Assembly: GCA_001873365.1 (NCBI GenBank)
Contig: MNYZ01000050.1
Span: 1-33,790, forward strand
DNA: 33,790 nt
Source of the DNA: Oscillatoriales cyanobacterium CG2_30_40_61
Lineage (GTDB): Bacteria; Cyanobacteriota; Cyanobacteriia; Cyanobacteriales; Microcoleaceae
Reading direction: 5' to 3'
Shown here: piece after piece, positions 33,601 through 33,790 of the stretch
Layout: every line of letters starts with the position of its first letter
Position numbering within the stretch: position 1 is the first letter of the stretch
Translations under genes and position numbers: made by a program
The notes under the pieces: model-generated
Databases searched by the model: none
Seen by the model: the letters and a program-made list of their open reading frames with translations, nothing else
What the model was told of the DNA's origin: nothing

Positions 33601-33790
33601 TCCCAGGTTCCACCTGGGAATGTAAATAGGAGGCTCTGCCTCCGATTGAAATAGCAGGCGGAGCCGGCGAGATGGCATTGCTAGGTGGAACCTAGCAACG
33701 AGGGGGGCTCTGCCTCCGATTGAAATAGCAGGCGGAGCCGGCGAGATGGCATTGCTAGGTGGAACCTAGCAACGAGGGGGGCTCTGCCTC
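33600..33790. repeat. REP-like tandem array right of RAYT (runs off window)
   Basis: A TTCCCAGG/CCTGGGAA hairpin (33600-33620) is followed by a 74-bp unit starting at 33632, 33706 and 33780. Each complete unit contains the GGCTC...GAGCC and TTGCTAGGT/ACCTAGCAA hairpins. The two complete units are near-identical, and the third is cut by the window end. Confidence 0.9.

Noticed and set aside
33632-33790. 74-bp tandem units as a CRISPR array
   Set aside because: The whole unit is repeated with no variable spacers, and it contains two hairpins matching the repeat left of the RAYT gene.

Overview
The window reads as chromosome from a filamentous cyanobacterium, most likely an Oscillatoriales or Planktothrix-like genome. 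This is inferred from many HIP1 octamers (GCGATCGC), AT-rich third positions, three Uma2-family genes, a CYP120-type P450, a CsbD/small-membrane-protein stress set, PAS/HisKA kinases of cyanobacterial type, and abundant short palindromic intergenic repeats. No rRNA, tRNA, CRISPR or prophage was seen.

Layout. 1-2.8 kb is accessory: a cut-off transposase-like helix-turn-helix gene, a short cysteine-dioxygenase-like cupin, a zinc-ribbon membrane protein and two convergent Uma2 genes. 2.9-5.2 kb holds leuC and leuD (isopropylmalate isomerase), separated by palindromic repeats. 5.6-9.5 kb pairs a BMP-type substrate-binding lipoprotein with a Cache/HAMP/PAS histidine kinase and no permease. It is followed by convergent uvrC, then a DUF29-like gene and a third Uma2 gene. 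A 760-bp repeat-rich gap leads to a soluble PAS kinase and pgm (phosphoglucomutase). 16.7-19.2 kb has a truncated antitoxin, a hexapeptide acetyltransferase and a divergent CYP120 P450. 19.4-20.5 kb is a probable stress set (CsbD, exported protein, tiny membrane protein). A 5'-truncated CadD-like transporter remnant then abuts a membrane-anchored SsuA-like binding protein. 22.4-26.9 kb carries a repeat plus PPC-domain protein and a large CHASE hybrid kinase. 27.3-29.7 kb is toxin-antitoxin territory: one intact HTH/PIN pair and one decayed VapBC-like pair. 29.7-32.7 kb is putA. The window ends with a RAYT (REP-associated tyrosine transposase) gene flanked by its probable REP-type hairpin arrays, which run off the right edge.

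How the genes work together. Housekeeping genes (leuCD, uvrC, pgm, putA) sit between sensory genes (three histidine kinases) and accessory material. Decay is frequent: a truncated antitoxin, a PIN gene with an internal stop, a headless antitoxin and a headless CadD. Mobile or amplified short repeats are the most distinctive feature: a MITE-like pair with AGGACTTACGCAC ends, poly-C/poly-G hairpins, 45-bp and 64-bp tandem duplications, a 48-bp palindrome, and the RAYT-linked array. I see no complete novel defence system. The best candidates for new biology are the RAYT/REP locus, the binding-protein/kinase pair and the short thiol-dioxygenase-like cupin.
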